Assembly (NCBI RefSeq): GCF_014066305.1
Contig: NW_023501053.1
Coordinates: 67,501-131,500 of the forward strand
Direction of reading: 5' to 3'
DNA from: Letharia columbiana
Taxonomy: Eukaryota > Ascomycota > Lecanoromycetes > Lecanorales > Parmeliaceae
Length of the DNA: 64,000 bases
Shown: positions 45,057-55,239 of the stretch, piece after piece
Layout: the number at the start of each line of letters is the position of its first letter
Position numbering within the stretch: the stretch's first letter is position 1
Translations under genes and position numbers: made by a program
Notes under the pieces: generated by a model
Told to the model about the DNA's origin: nothing
Databases searched by the model: none
What the model saw: the letters and a program-made list of their open reading frames with translations, nothing else

Positions 45057-46273
45057 GCTAGCGGTATTGCTGAGTTTCCAGGTAAGCGATCACAATCAGG
45101 GAGTATATGAGGGTAACGAGCTCCTTCAGGGAATTCCTAATGAAACGCGGGTATAGTACGCTAGTAAGCGCGTCGACGCCGCTCGGCTGTGCCAAGACAA
45201 TGAGATGTTCTTGCCGATTTTGGATCTTCCGTCTTACCTTACCTACAGGCTACCGTAATAACGAACACATAGCATAATTGCCATTGTGGCATGAATTCAT
45301 GTACCTGTCTCTTGTAGCAGTCTCATAACTAGTCGAGCGCAGGTACGCATATTTCCTAAGCGAGGACCCAAGATTTTCAAGCAAATGAGCTCTGTACCTT
45401 ATGTTACAGAATTTTTGGTTTAGTCTGTTATCTTGTCTCGTTTTATTAAGTCCCGAGACCGTTCACTCGTCTGTTGAAACCCCACAGTCGACATAGACCG
45501 TGTCTCTAGCTCCACAACAACTGCATCTCGTGAGATGATCCTAGAATGAATTGTGGGGAACCTGCGGTGTGATAGAAAACCCTTGGCCGGCGCTGCTAAT
45601 CTTATGTTTTCCATGTTAGCGTGTTTCAATAAGCGCGTTAGCAAAACAGATTCCTTACGTTACAGTAAGTTTTCTCGTGCTCAAATTCTAAGAATCCATT
45701 TGCGTGTCTCTTCGCGATGAGGCTATGGCGTTGGTGGTACCCAACGATCCAGCATCATGAGCTTTTCAGTTGTCGTGGTTCTGTTAAACAGGGCGTTAGT
45801 GTGCATTATTGCGCATCTACGGACCCTGGTGGGCCCTTGACCAGACAGGGTCGCTGCGCCAGTCTTGACCGCAAGAACGCTGGATAGTCTGCATTTTTAT
45901 TCTGACTGGGTCGTACGTGTCCATTGAGACCAGCTCTCCATGCGAGTCAAATGTGGGATGCTTGCAGCAATTTTTTCCCGGTAATGATCTACAGTGGCCG
46001 GGCCTCTTCTACTCCTTACCCACACCTTTATCGAACCAGCGCCGAACTTCGAGAGCGGGGTGACCCTCCCCTTAGACCTCTATCTCTAGTCCTAGGCCGA
46101 TCTTCGCATATCACTGAAGCCTCTGGTCAACGTGGGTCGATACTGCATTGATCTATAACGAAGTCGAACTAGCTTGATGCATGTCAGGAAGCGCCCGGTA
46201 GGTGCATGTGCGACTCCGACGTGCAGATTTCAACTCTTCTCAAATCCAGTCCCAAGTATGCCGTGACGTTGCA
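45057..46273. other. 1.2 kb without a recognisable gene
   Basis: Divergent interval between PRP4 (minus) and the oxidoreductase gene (plus). Only short ORFs occur (for example 45420-45644, minus). No RNA gene or repeat noticed. Confidence 0.45.
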
Positions 46274-47391
46274 ATGGCCAGCCTCGACGAAAAGGTCAAG
46301 CTTCGATTTTTACAGTGGCAGGGCTTGTACAAGGAGGAGAAGCCTTTCGAGATTGTTACCGAAACTATTCAAGGTTCCGAAAATAGGCGGACAAATCTCT
46401 TGTTTGGTACCAATGGAGAGCAAACCATTACAGACATCAGAGGCAGGGAAGGAACCCAATTTGCGCTTGACAGTCATGGTTTCGCGTACAGACCAAAGCC
46501 GTGTCCGTTTGATGGTTACGACAACAAGCAGAGAATCCTTGAGGAGTATCTGCCGTGGGCTGAGTCAATTATTAAGCAAGAAATAGAAGACAGTGGTCGT
46601 GTCTTCATCTTTGACTGGAGGGTAAGCGAAAGTTGGCAACTTTCTGCCTGGCCCTATCCCAACGTTGAACGGCCAGTCTTCGCTGACGGTAATCGAAGCT
46701 ACGGCGGTCTGACTTCACACCGCGGAGGGTCGATCTGACTGAGCTACACCAATACTTACCAGTAGCATCGACGTGTCATGTTGGTGAGTGCAACTCCTCG
46801 CGACACCAAAACTTGGAGTCGATGCCAGGGTTACCAACCACGAGGTCTCGCAAGATCAAAGCCCATGGGAGATGGTAAAACGGTGCCGCAAATTTCTCGG
46901 CGCCGAGGCTGAGGAGTTGTTCAAAGGCCGCGTTCGGATCATCAAGTAGGTAACAAGCATTCTCGACAGCGGTCAAGACCAAGCCTTGACAAGTGAGTAG
47001 TCTATGGAAGCCACTATCCCACACAATCCAGGACAGGCCCATAGCAGTATGCGATGGCAGCACCGTGGATCAGGCAGACTTGGTTCACACGGACTATGTC
47101 CGACGCGATGATGTTCAGGAAACGATGTATCTGCTACATAACGACAGACAGAAGTGGTACTACCTATCGCGCCAAACCCCAGACGAAGTCCTCCTGATCA
47201 AGATTTATGATTCCAGCCTGGCCGTCAAAGCAATCAGTAAGCCATATCCTCATCACTCATCAACATACATAAGGGCTAGTTCATCAATCATAGACTGTCC
47301 GCATTCCTCCTTCTTCCACAGCAAAATCCCACCAACTGCCGTCCCTCGTCAAAGTATCGAAGTCAGAGCGTTTGTGTTTTCTCGTTCGTGA
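46274..47391 (+). CDS. AsaB/GA4-desaturase-family oxidoreductase (CmcJ/NvfI-like)
   Basis: Five exons, 46274-46621, 46699-46783, 46855-46945, 47001-47236 and 47294-47391, join in frame to 285 aa. The family comprises fungal iron/2-oxoglutarate-type enzymes used mostly in secondary metabolism (aspergillic acid AsaB, GA4 desaturase, 7-alpha-cephem-methoxylase P8-related). Landmarks: TDIRGREGTQFALDSHGFAY near the N-terminus, VFIFDWRLRRSD, then ASTCHVDQSP, whose H-x-D fits the metal-binding pair, VRIINLWKPLSH, and VRRDDVQETMYLLHNDRQKW. The last exon supplies CPHSSFF (distal His) and PRQSIEVRAFVF (the Arg that would bind the cosubstrate). All splice junctions were chosen to restore these blocks. 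No biosynthetic backbone gene lies within this window, so substrate and pathway are unknown. Confidence 0.87.
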
Positions 47392-47463
47392 GGGTTATTA
47401 TGAATCACCACCTGCTCCGATGTTAGTGCTCTGATGGCTAAGCGTCGATGCTGCGTAGCGTAC

Positions 47464-47700
47464 CTAGCTCGAAGCATTGACGGAGCCTTCGGTCATCCAG
47501 TATTCGTCTTTGCCATTCATCTTCGCGCCGCCGTCTTGATCACCATCTTGTGACGTGGCTTGCCCGTCTTTGTGCACGCTTTGCCACGGTTTCATTCGCG
47601 TGTCTTTTTCGGCTGTGGACTTGATGGAATCAGCCAGGTTAGCCTGGCTCGATTTCACCTGGCCGTCGAAGGGTTTGAGGCTACTGTCCTGGGCTGGCAT
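47464..47700 (-). CDS. small hydrophilic hypothetical protein
   Basis: 78 aa, starting MPAQDSSLKPFDGQVKSSQA and continuing ADSIKSTAEKDTRMKPW. It is very hydrophilic, Lys/Asp/Gln/Ser-rich, without hydrophobic core or cysteines, and probably disordered. Such short polar proteins exist in filamentous fungi and some are stress-related, but I do not recognise this one. An upstream exon may exist: minus-strand frame 47750-48070 ends at a GTAAGT-like donor, but the phases do not match simply. Convergent with the oxidoreductase gene. Confidence 0.4.
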   Translation of the reverse strand: MPAQDSSLKPFDGQVKSSQANLADSIKSTAEKDTRMKPWQSVHKDGQATSQDGDQDGGAKMNGKDEYWMTEGSVNASS

Positions 47701-48255
47701 TGCGATCAACAAATTGGGCTAATATGTCATGAGTAATATACTCGCGTCTTCAGGGATAAGACTTACCGCAACCCTTGTATACCAAAAATCTTCTGCTCAA
47801 TTTGAGGGCTTTGGAAACGTCACTGGATATAATTGTTGCTCTTGCGATCCTGAACCCACAAATATGACACAAAATTAGGGCACTGGACCGCAGAAAGACT
47901 GGAAGGATCGACCACACCTTGCGGCTCAAATTTGTGAACAGCTCACTGTGCATGTTTTCGGCTCCGTTGATCATCGAGTGCCAGAGAGTGTGGATGGCAC
48001 ACAGCACCATTTCGCTCAGCCTTGGTCGAACGCGATTGGCTACCACGACAATCAAGGCCGAAGTAAACAAATCCTCGCCTGGTACTTATATTTGAGCCAA
48101 CCAGCTGGATCGATCTCGCGCACGGTCTGAAGAAGAGTGCCCATGGGTTGCGTTATCAGAGATATCGGCATTCCGCGGACTGGACAAGGCCTTGGAAGTC
48201 GGTCTCGGCTATCACAAGGGTGGGCAGCCGTGCAGGTTCTTGGTCGCAGAAAATG
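47701..48255. other. intergenic, nothing firm
   Basis: A minus-strand frame of 106 codons (47750-48070) with hydrophobic patches is present but has no recognisable family and no good start context. Confidence 0.4.
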
Positions 48256-50992
48256 CTATGATTCGTTCCGAGAGCGCGGATTATGCAGCTGAGAATCATA
48301 TTTACCAAATGCAGCTATGCTCTGGTCGATCCCTGTTTCTGAAACGTCAAACAGTTTGACTGGAGCTTGACCCATCGTTGTTCGTCCTGCCTTGTATGAT
48401 ACCATGTAATCAAAAACGCCCAGCTCATCCGTGTCTCCCCATTCCGAGTTTGGTGCGTATTGATCAAGCAGTCTATCTCGCAGCTTCCTGGCACTCGCTT
48501 CTAATTCTGTCGCCTCTCCGTGATTATGATTATGCCTCGACTTGAGTACTTGCGCCAAGCTATACTGCGACCTTGCTATGTACTCGTCAGGACAAGGAAA
48601 TCGGTCCAGAGATTCCAGAGCATTGCGAAACATTTCCCTGCGACCTGTCAGCATAAGTCGAGTCGAAGAAGGAGCGGGTCGCACTCTGCATCCTCTAGCT
48701 GACCCAGTTTCTGATAAGTCGTTCCCAAGGCATAGTAGCTGTGTCTAGTGCGAAGCGAAAATGTACCGAAAATATCCTTGCGTTCTTCAAGGATATCCTC
48801 ATGCTTTTCTTTCGCTGCTTCCAGATCGTGGGTATTCAGAAGTATGGTGGCCCAGTAGAAGGTGAAATTTTGAGCGCAGGCCGAATGCCGACCGTTGGCC
48901 TTCTCTGCCAGCTTCACGGACTCTTCCAACAGTGTTTTGGCTTCGTCATATCTACTCTGGAAACAACGTACCATTGCTAAGTTCATGTATGCCTCGGCAA
49001 ATTCCATAGGCTCGTCATGCTTGTTGGTGTTGCGCTTCTTGATGTCCAACGCATGGACGAGGTACTCTTCTGCTTTTGCATACTCGGCAAACTCCAGCAA
49101 GCCGCAACCGAAGTCGTTCCAGGCATTTGCATAAAGCAGCTGTTCATCAGGAGTCCCACCAGGTGGAGGCTTGTCAATGTAACGTTTCCGTATGTCCAGT
49201 GTCTTGAGCAGCACATCAAGGCCAGTCCTCCGCCCACTGAAGCCCTTTTCAAGCTCTATGTCCCCCCGGAGACACAATGCTTGAGCCTGGGCATTAGGGT
49301 CAGGCTGATCCATGTCATTGAGGATGGAAACGGCCAGCTTGGAGGCCCTAACACCGTCGTCGAGAAGATTTCGTTCCCAGAAGTAGTTGGCTTCGTCTGA
49401 TAAGAGACTTGCAAAGACGGCAGTACCTTCCAGCCCGCCTCCCGCTTGGCAAAAAATTGTTTGCAAGCTCATTAAGTGAGGCTGATATTTTTCGTAGGCG
49501 TCCCAATGGTGATTGACTGGTGTCATAATCTTGGACTGACTTGGAAAGAGTTCACGTAATAGGGCCCCCGCTTTGTCAAAAACCTGCTGTCTTCTCGGGT
49601 AATCATTTACCAGGCTGGTGCGCAGGTTTATCTGTAGCGAACGATGTACAGTAAGGTATCGCTCCCCCGAGGGGAATTCACCTCTATCCACCAGCTGTCT
49701 TTTAAGCAGACCTGTCCGAATTTCATCCAGACTGAGGTATAGAACGTCAGCCAAGCTTACAAATTTCGGTTTTCAGCTTTGGGCTCAGCCAAAAACACGG
49801 TTGCTGGTAACGTGAATTTACTAACCTTGTTCGGTCTGATTCCGATGATGCCCATTGGACAACCAACTCATCAGGTATTGCGTCCGGGTTCAGCATCGAT
49901 ATCACGCAAAGAAGCTCTATCGCGGGAGCCGGAAGCTCTTCGAGGGCGATTCTCCACACCCTATCAAGCGTCTGCTCATACAACGGAATTGTACACGTTG
50001 TCGCCTTCCGCCAGATATTGTATACTTCCTCAGTCTCTAACCTCTGTTGGAGTTCTTTGGGGGTTGTCTTGGAAGTAAACATGTAACCAGCCATGTGAGC
50101 GATTGCGATTGGCAGCCCTCCGACCATATCTGAGATACGTTCTGCCGCAAAAATGTCTTCCTCCGAGGGTTGGTTACACTGCATAAGCTCGAGCAGGAGC
50201 CTCGAACTTTCCTCGATGCTTAAAGGGGTAGGTTCGATATGAAAGCTAATCGCCTGTGCAAAAGAGCTAGCAACTTGACTTGTCACGATAATCGCACCGC
50301 AGCCTCGGCTTGGCCAGAATCTCTCGAGAGAGTCCCAGGACTCTGCGTTGTCAAAGATCAAAAGCCAAGTTCTTTCTACTTTTGTTCAGCAGCTATATCC
50401 TGACAGTTATGTTTAGGGGTCTTACCGGTCGTTTCAAGCCATTCTTTGACCAGTTCGTGTTTTCGGTTATCTCCCATCAGCTCAGTGTGAGGAATTCCAA
50501 GCTCGGCCGCAATCGAAGCAAAACTGAACGAAAGCTTGGGTAACTGCTGAGCTCCCAGCCAGAAAACACAATCGTAGAGCTTGCGGTTTCGATGTGCATA
50601 TTCAAGAGCGATCCGAGTCTTGCCCATACCTCCCATTGCTGTGATCAGACATGGTCTCAATTCAGAGGGTGATTGCTGTCCCTCAGGCGACAGCTTGCGG
50701 CGGATTTTGTCCAGACAGTCATCACGGCCTCTGAAGAATTCCGGCTTTGGTGGAAGGCTGCAGATTGAGGTGGTTTCATTCGGGGTTAGGGGGCTGAGAC
50801 GAGTCTCCGGGGCTGCTACAAACGCGCAATGGATAAGTAGGAATTGATTGACGGAATCTAACAGTGAAGCTAGTACTCACTCGCCCGTGGCCAGACATTG
50901 ATAATGTCACCATTCATCTGCTGTGCATTTCCCCGTGCACTGATATCACGGTATGCTCTTCTACGTGCAGAAGCACGCTGCCTGGTGGTCAT
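48256..50992 (-). CDS. NB-ARC/TPR STAND (NLR-like) protein with N-terminal short motif
   Basis: Five exons, 50881-50992, 50426-50815, 49826-50375, 48685-49755 and 48256-48637, join in frame to 834 aa (introns 65, 50, 70 and 47 bp). STAND proteins are signalling ATPases that oligomerise on ligand detection; fungal ones act in incompatibility and cell death. NB-ARC features: P-loop AMGGMGKTRIALEYA, Walker B WLLIFDNAES, sensor GAIIVTSQ, GGLPIAIAHMAGY (the GLPLA-type motif), then a winged-helix region. The C-terminal half is TPR (NAWNDFGCGLLEFAEYAKAE, AYMNLAMVRCFQSRYDEAKT, YYALGTTYQKLGQLEDA), presumably the ligand sensor. The short N-terminus has YRDISARGNAQQMNGDI (residues 14-30), related to repeats in the nearby SesA-like protein. 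Start chosen at 50992; a further 5' exon cannot be excluded. Confidence 0.85.
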
Positions 50993-51629
50993 AACAACAG
51001 GGCGCAGGTCGTGGAAGTAGAAAGATTTCGAAGTTTCGTAGAGATGAGAGGAAAGAAAAGAGATACTGCCTTGGTAATCGCTCGTGGAGGGAGGACTGAA
51101 TGGAGGACTTCCCATAGCCACGAGGAAATAACCTCACCATAGCCACGCGCAGCAGGCTGCCTACTCTCGTCAGCCTTGATTCTTACCGAAAAAGGCGAAA
51201 AGCACAATGTACAGTATACTGCGGTAGCTAGTGGTATTTCACTGTAATTGTAAGATACGTTCGTAAGTTATCAGTCAGTATGGAATTTGGGTGCTGAGGT
51301 GGCGGTCAGGCTACGCGGGGTCGCTCCTGCTGCATTTTGCGGCCTTGCATGGAAAAGCATTGACCCTCCACTTTCAAATTCTCCAAGGTTTGGTGTACAC
51401 CAATGCGTTCAAATTGACTGTTGATATCCTGAAGGAAAAGCCTTTTGATGAGACGATACAGTGTGTGAGTGCGGCCGAATACGACTCGCAAAATTCTGTG
51501 ATACGTGAAAGCGCTTGTATCCGTAGCTTTCTCCACATTCTTCATCCACCTTTCATGTGAGTGAGCGTCCGGAGGGCGCAAGTTCTACTCACTAAAGTAA
51601 TTGGTAGGCTGTCTTCCGGGGAGACCGTG
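50993..51629. promoter_or_regulatory. divergent promoter region, STAND gene and serine hydrolase
   Basis: About 640 bp between divergently transcribed genes. A possible tiny first exon of the hydrolase ends at a GTGAGT at 51557: splicing 51557-51608 would create ATG CTG TCT in frame with the hydrolase. No other feature recognised. Confidence 0.4.
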
Positions 51630-53459
51630 ATGGGTATCCCGTCCTCCACACAGATTGAAGTACCTCGTCGGTCCCCTAGAGAGACTGAAGGCCTTGTATG
51701 GTCTTCTGAAGAGGCCAGCGACGCAACCGGCCTTCTCACGGAGACCGCAGCGAAGATTGAATGCAAAGAGCAGCTTGGACCTTGCGTCAGTCAGATCTTC
51801 AAGGATGAGAGGGTGACCACACCGCGTCAGATCCGTCAGACGGAGGTGCGAGGGGACATTGAGCGATTAGAGAACATTAGGCCACTCATTCAAAAGATAT
51901 GCGAAGAATCTAGTTCGTCAGGTCTATCGCTCGGCGTCTTACACCGGGGGCAGGTCATTTATAGAGACAATTTTGGCCATCGTGATGTTGAGTCGGGAAA
52001 ATTACCTGATTCAAACACTTTGTATAACATCAATTCGATGACCAAAGCGCTGACGGCGGCTGCCATCGGCATACTTGTCGAAGAAGGCGCGACACAATGG
52101 GGTATGCCAGTTCAAGAAGCGTTACCTGCATTTGGCGATGGGCATGGCGAAATCGGGAGAATGATCACCATAGCAGACTTATTGTCTCATCGTTCAGGAA
52201 TCGCATCTCCAGACACGTTCTTCTTCCAAGACAACAACGAATTACTCCTTGAAAAGCATGACGCGGTCAAGGCGTTCAATTATGGGAAGCAGAGAGGAGG
52301 ATTCCGAGACTCTTATATTTACAACAACTTCGGGTATGCTGTGATTGCTCTCTTGATCGAGACATTGTCAGGGCAAGAATTCGGCACTTTCCTGAGGCAC
52401 AGAATATTAGATATGCTTCACCTGGAAAGAACCACAACGGCTGATGTTTCGAGTGATGCAAACGCGGGCAGGTGCTATTGCGTACTGGAAGACCAGTCAT
52501 TATGCCGTGTTCCGGGACCAAGGGTCGGCACTGGTTCACTCCTCGAAGGTGCCGCTGGCATCAAGAGCACCGTTAATGATCTTCTGCATTTATACCAAGC
52601 GTTCCTTGAAGCGGTCAAAGATCAGGTTCAACGTGGTTCAACATCCACAGAGGGTTCACCATTTAAGCAGTGTCCAACACTCATCAGAGGCCACAGCTTC
52701 CTCGACGGCACTTCTCTAAGAGAGAATGCTTATGGGCTTGGTTGGATCCGCTGTCAACTTCCGGGTGTAATAGGCAAGCAAGGCATCAACGCAAGGTTGC
52801 AGATGGACCTACCAGTCATTGGGAAAGGGGCTGCCTCCCGTTTCTGTCTCTATCACGAGGGTCTTATGCCAGGTTCGTCGTCCAACGTATATGCATTTCC
52901 GGAAACGATGACCATAATTGTCGTGTTGCAAAGTGCGAATTCGCTGAATGACTGTCCTGACTGGATCGCGCAACTCCTGATTGAGACAGTCTTCGACTTT
53001 CCTGAGAGGAATGATTGGCTTGAGCTTGCAAAAGCGAGCGCTAGGAGTGCTCTCGCACTAGTACCTTCAATGAGGTTGAAGCTCGACAAAGGTCGTGTGC
53101 CCAATACAAGACCTAGCCTCCCCTTGGATGCTTATTGCGGTCGCTACCATAGTCCCCTCAAGAACTTCTTCCTTGAAGTATCGCAGCATGAAGACGAACT
53201 GGTTGTAGCATTCCAAGGTCTTCCTTCTCAATCCAATCCACTCCGGCATTACCATTTTGATACCTTCACATGGCTAATGACCCATGACGAGGCGGCGAGA
53301 CGAGCGCGTTTGATGGTCAATTTTCCAGCTGAATTCTACCTTCTCAGATTTGGCATGTCAATACATGGTAAAATCGATCGTCTCTACTGGATAATAGAGA
53401 ATACTGGTCCAGAGCCGGAAACGTTTCTGAAAGACTTGGCGGTGAAGGAGACGCTCTGA
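51630..53459 (+). CDS. class-C beta-lactamase-like serine hydrolase
   Basis: 609 aa from the first ATG of the long frame; the frame is open further upstream but begins with GTG there, and a spliced start is possible. It belongs to the beta-lactamase/transpeptidase-like superfamily (PF00144), whose fungal members are esterases, peptidases or accessory enzymes of natural-product clusters. Catalytic motifs: S-x-x-K as NSMTKALTAAAIGILV (nucleophile in SMTK), Y-x-N as IYNNFGYAVIALLIE, and H-x-G as LYHEGLMPGSSSNVY in place of KTG. The first about 100 residues are a non-catalytic extension. The C-terminal 140 residues (from DAYCGRYHSPLKNFFLEVSQ) resemble the lipocalin-like add-on found in LACTB-type proteins. 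No signal peptide. Substrate unknown. It lies between two STAND-pathway candidates. Confidence 0.85.
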   Translation: MGIPSSTQIEVPRRSPRETEGLVWSSEEASDATGLLTETAAKIECKEQLGPCVSQIFKDERVTTPRQIRQTEVRGDIERLENIRPLIQKICEESSSSGLSLGVLHRGQVIYRDNFGHRDVESGKLPDSNTLYNINSMTKALTAAAIGILVEEGATQWGMPVQEALPAFGDGHGEIGRMITIADLLSHRSGIASPDTFFFQDNNELLLEKHDAVKAFNYGKQRGGFRDSYIYNNFGYAVIALLIETLSGQEFGTFLRHRILDMLHLERTTTADVSSDANAGRCYCVLEDQSLCRVPGPRVGTGSLLEGAAGIKSTVNDLLHLYQAFLEAVKDQVQRGSTSTEGSPFKQCPTLIRGHSFLDGTSLRENAYGLGWIRCQLPGVIGKQGINARLQMDLPVIGKGAASRFCLYHEGLMPGSSSNVYAFPETMTIIVVLQSANSLNDCPDWIAQLLIETVFDFPERNDWLELAKASARSALALVPSMRLKLDKGRVPNTRPSLPLDAYCGRYHSPLKNFFLEVSQHEDELVVAFQGLPSQSNPLRHYHFDTFTWLMTHDEAARRARLMVNFPAEFYLLRFGMSIHGKIDRLYWIIENTGPEPETFLKDLAVKETL

Positions 53460-54111
53460 TTTGATACTGTGTGCATTCTGGGTGTGAGATATTGGCCCAA
53501 TACTATATTCGTATATTCGGTATACGGCGTAGTAACCTTCGTCTGCGATGCACTGCCCAAAGGTTGCATGGTCGAATCTCAGCTGACCTCACAGTGACCG
53601 GCTTTGTAAAGGTAAGGTACCCATGGAGTGACGTAAGTTAGTGGTGGGAGCAAAGAAGCGAATATGCAACATCAATTGCCGGACGCCTGGTTTTGGTGTC
53701 AATCCTGCCCACGCTAGAGAACGAGAGAGGCCTGGGGGAGGGGTCGAGACTATTGGTAGCCTTACGAAGCCCAGTCAGGCGGACATGCATCCGCATCCTT
53801 CCTGGAAACCGAACACAAAATCTGTCGTACGCCGTTCATCTTTCACGTCACACAAAAATGTTGTTGGATGTTGCCAATTCAGGTTTCAGCAGCTCCCTAC
53901 TGGCTATTAGCCTTTGAGGTTGGAATGCCGGCGCAGCAAGGCCTAATCCGCGATCGCCTTGATCGCCTTGGGCTTTGACCCTGTACAATTGGATACCGAA
54001 GGTCTCCGAGCCAGACTACTAAGCGCCCACATCGGCGACAACCGGAATGTTGGGTGACTTGGTCACGCAGTTATTAAATATAGTATGATACGGGAACGTG
54101 ATAAAGGATCG
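53460..54111. other. intergenic, nothing recognised
   Basis: About 650 bp. Only short overlapping frames (74-89 codons) without family features. Confidence 0.45.
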
Positions 54112-55239
54112 ATGGCTGGGATAGAGATTGTGGGCTTCTTAGCAAGTGCTTCGCAGCTTGTTGTGTACAGCATTAAGATCGCCACATGCCTCTCTGAAAT
54201 ATGTCAACGAGTGCAAGACGCTCCCGAGAGAATTAGGCAACACTCGGACCAAATTAGGCTGCTCGTCAGCACAGCGCAGCTTGTTGAGCAACATCGTCTT
54301 CTACAGACAACTCACGTTCACGCTCATATCAACGCGACCCTCGAGCAAGCAAAGACTCTATCCGCAACACTCGAGCAATTGACAAAAGATTACTCTCGCG
54401 GTTCGATTCGGAGATACTGGAAAATCCTGAAAGCAGCCAAGGAAAAGGAAATCCTGGCCAACTTCGATAGACTTGAGAAAGAGAAAAGCGCACTTCTTCT
54501 GTGTATTTCAGTGGCCCAGACGGACCTTTTGGGGCAAGGGATTCATAAGCTGGAAATGGCTGAGAAAGGGGCACACCGACATTCTGCTATGGCGGAAGAG
54601 GGAGATAGGGTAAGTCTGCCCCATTGGTTGTTCTGCCAGTACTATGAAGGGCCAGAAATGTCTTTGAGGATGATCGACTATCGCAACGGTGATGTCTCGC
54701 TGACCAGTCTAAAGCAAGGCAATCAGATCTACAGGGATGACGATGTAGCCAACGAAGAGCGAACTATGCCGGCGACGTCGCTCAGACAAGGTTCCAACGG
54801 CGTGTACGTCAGCACTGAGCAGACACAAGGAGGACAAGGTAAATCAAATGAAGTTAAGAATGCCGTCGTAGTGGCTTTGCTGATGCTATAAATCCTAGAG
54901 CCGTTCAACGACATGGCAGAGGAAGGGTATCGCGGCTCCTCGAGACAACAAATCACTTCTGGGCAAGGCCACAGATGCTCGAGTAGCGGAGTGCAACATA
55001 TCTATGAAGATGTGACAGCGAAGGATTCTGCTCGACAGATCATTGGAGACACGTTGTCGGAGAATACTGCAAATCATGGGCCAAAACATCATTATAAGAT
55101 GGTCAGAGCGGAAGGCCAGAGCCAACAGTTGAATGGCAATGTGGCCAGCGTTGAATATTTCAAAGCCTTTTTCGCTCCGCGATACCAGCAAGAAATTGCG
55201 CATGGGGGATCTGTGTATACACACGCGAGTTGGCAGTAG
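54112..55239 (+). CDS. SesA-like N-terminal domain protein with two C-terminal motif repeats
   Basis: Two exons, 54112-54838 and 54899-55239 (60-bp intron), give 355 aa from the family-typical start MAGIEIVGFLASASQLV; an ATG nine codons upstream (54085) is an alternative. Residues 1 to about 160 match the SesA/NACHT-associated fungal N-terminal domain (PF17107-like): YSIKIATCLSEICQRVQDAP, then RRYWKILKAAKEKEILANFD and LEKEKSALLLCISVAQTDL. The rest is polar, Gly/Gln/Ser-rich and probably disordered. It ends with two similar segments, IYEDVTAKDSARQIIGDTL (residues 277-295) and HYKMVRAEGQSQQLNGNV (308-325), spaced exactly 30 residues. The same motif occurs once in the STAND protein 4 kb away. 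There is no NTPase domain, so it could act as the effector partner. The splice is supported by phase and by motif content downstream. Confidence 0.75.
54994..55149 (+). repeat. two 30-residue-period protein motif repeats (HET-s-motif-like)
   Basis: Within the SesA-like gene, the pattern Y-x-x-V-x-A-x-x-x-[AS]-x-Q-x-x-G-[DN] occurs at about 55003-55053 and 55093-55143. Key residues V, A, Q, G and D/N align exactly at +30 residues. Confidence 0.7.

Noticed and set aside
51561..51629. Upstream start of the serine hydrolase at 51561
   Set aside because: That codon is GTG; the first ATG in frame is 51630. A spliced start remains possible and is noted.
53550..53620. A stretch with GGTCGAATCTC resembling a tRNA T-arm
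   Set aside because: No matching acceptor stem, D-arm or anticodon stem could be drawn around it.
54605..54634. A 30-bp GTAAGT...CAG segment in the SesA-like gene read as an intron
   Set aside because: Too short to splice, and the frame is open through it.
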